Source: VRUE01 sp963705635
GTDB taxonomy: Bacteria; Actinomycetota; Thermoleophilia; Solirubrobacterales; 70-9
Direction: 5' to 3'
NCBI GenBank assembly: GCA_963705635.1
Contig: CAVPKH010000004.1
Span: forward strand, 682,001 to 746,000
Length of the DNA stretch: 64,000 nucleotides
Under the pieces are notes generated by a model. It was not told the DNA's origin, did no database searches, and worked only from the letters and a program-made list of their open reading frames with translations. Below, piece by piece: positions 63,145 through 64,000 of the stretch (position 1 is the first letter of the stretch; each line of letters begins with the position of its first letter). The position numbers were made by a program, and so were the translations under genes.

Positions 63145-64000
63145 TCAGCTGGCGTCGCCGCCGGCGTACCCGGGCCGCGGCCTGGGCATCGGACGCGCCC
63201 CACCGCGCTGCGGCCGCTCGGGCTCCGCTTCCGGCTCAGCCGGCTGCGCCGGCTCCTCCTCGTCGACGAAGACCTCGTCCTCGGGTCGGCCGTCGAGCAG
63301 GGCGACGAACTGATCGGCGTCGATCGTCTCGCGCTCGAGCAGGATGTTGGAGATCCGATCCAGCTCCTCGCGCTTTTCGGTGAGCAGGTCCTTGGCGGTC
63401 TGGTGGGCGCCCTCGACGATGCGGCGGATCTCGTCGTCGATCTCGCGCGCGATCTCGTCGGAGTAATCCGGTTCGGCGCTGAATTCGCGGCCGAGGAAGG
63501 GCTGGCCGCGATCGTGGCCGAAGACGCGGGGGCCGAGGCGCTCCGACATGCCGAAGCGCATCACCATCTGCTTCGCCGTCTCGGTCACCTTTTCGAGGTC
63601 GTTGGAGGCGCCGGTGGTGATCTCGCCGAAGACGATCTCCTCGGCGGCGCGGCCGCCCAGGGTCATCGCCATCGTGTCGGTCAGCTCGGCGCGCGAGGTG
63701 AGGAACTTGTCCTCGGTGGGCAGGCTGATCGTGTAGCCCAGCGCCTGGCCGCGGCTGATGATCGAGATCTTGTGGACCGGGTCGGTGTTCTCGAGCAGGT
63801 GGCCGACGATCGCGTGGCCCATCTCGTGGAAGGCGGTGATCAGGCGCTCCTTCTCGCTCATCACGCGGGTCTTCTTCTCGGGGCCCGCGATCACTCGCAT
63901 GATCCCCTCCTCGAGCTCGTTCATCGTGATCTCGCGCTTGCCCTGGCGGGCGGTCAGCAGCGCCGCCTCGTTGATCAGGTTGGCGAGGTCGGCGCCGGTG
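63145..64000 (-). CDS. ftsH: ATP-dependent zinc metalloprotease FtsH, C-terminal part (runs off right edge)
   Basis: Membrane AAA+ protease; only the C-terminal 285 residues or so are in the window. The AAA tail reads TGADLANLINEAALLTARQG. The zinc motif is HEMGH in RLITAFHEMGHAIVGHLLEN, followed by GRAAEEIVFGEITTGASNDL with the third metal region, and MVMRFGMSERLGPRVFGHDR. The C-terminus ends in a Pro/Glu/Arg-rich cytoplasmic tail (PAQPAEPEAEPERPQRGGAR). Upstream of the fol operon, as in Bacillus. Confidence 0.96.
   Translation of the reverse strand, partial: TGADLANLINEAALLTARQGKREITMNELEEGIMRVIAGPEKKTRVMSEKERLITAFHEMGHAIVGHLLENTDPVHKISIISRGQALGYTISLPTEDKFLTSRAELTDTMAMTLGGRAAEEIVFGEITTGASNDLEKVTETAKQMVMRFGMSERLGPRVFGHDRGQPFLGREFSAEPDYSDEIAREIDDEIRRIVEGAHQTAKDLLTEKREELDRISNILLERETIDADQFVALLDGRPEDEVFVDEEEPAQPAEPEAEPERPQRGGARPMPRPRPGYAGGDAS

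Overview
The window is high-GC bacterial chromosome with almost every gene on the minus strand. Its gene complement (CarD, DisA, an F420-type luciferase-like oxidoreductase, several acyl-CoA dehydrogenases, class II LysS, GTG and TTG starts, four-base ATGA/GTGA/TGATG gene overlaps) points to Actinomycetota. An exported protein carries a signal-like motif ending in GTAYAA that I associate with the class Thermoleophilia (Solirubrobacterales). That placement is inference, because no rRNA or marker alignment is available here.

Left part (1-31 kb): an edge-truncated class III nucleotidyl cyclase; glutamate synthase large subunit; a small toxin-antitoxin-like pair (DUF2283/DUF4258); the aspartate-family operon lysA-hom-thrC-thrB; a LytM-type M23 peptidase and a CDF cation exporter; and a fatty-acid degradation block. 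That block holds three acyl-CoA dehydrogenases, a thiolase and a 3-hydroxyacyl-CoA dehydrogenase, with a shared TetR-like palindrome in front of two of its loci. Between these lie cell-surface and small hypothetical genes, a CNNM/CorC transporter, a BtuF-like protein and a rhomboid protease. Middle (31-42 kb): an ECF sigma factor, a PlsC-GpsA fusion, a ring-cleaving dioxygenase with a maleylacetate-reductase-like enzyme, a SHOCT membrane protein, tRNA-Thr, a GNAT protein, and then a Spo0H/SigH-type sigma factor with rlmB and cysS.

Right part (39-64 kb): read from right to left, the order is ftsH-folP-folB-folK-(SLATT-TIR)-coaX-dusB-greA-lysS-clpC-(AKR-MFS)-disA-carD-ispD-(DUF389, PHP)-ispF-(acyl-CoA synthetase, coiled coil)-cysS-rlmB-sigH. 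This is essentially the origin-proximal housekeeping cluster of Bacillus with accessory genes dropped into it. One insertion, a SLATT-domain two-TM protein translationally coupled to a TIR-transmembrane protein, looks like a compact NAD-depletion or membrane-pore defence module.

The most unusual non-coding signal is a set of long hairpins placed directly after stop codons. One family of about 115 nt occurs three times (15.1, 42.3 and 56.3 kb). Both arms change together between copies, so pairing is kept while sequence is not. A second family of 49 nt occurs twice (5.5 and 50.8 kb). Several single long hairpins occupy equivalent positions.

About 18 genes, concentrated in 9-15, 20-27 and 33-42 kb, are split by single-base frameshifts although both halves are well conserved. 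I read most of these as sequencing or assembly indels, not real pseudogenes, and give full-length gene spans with notes. No stretch above about 220 bases lacks an annotated gene or element.
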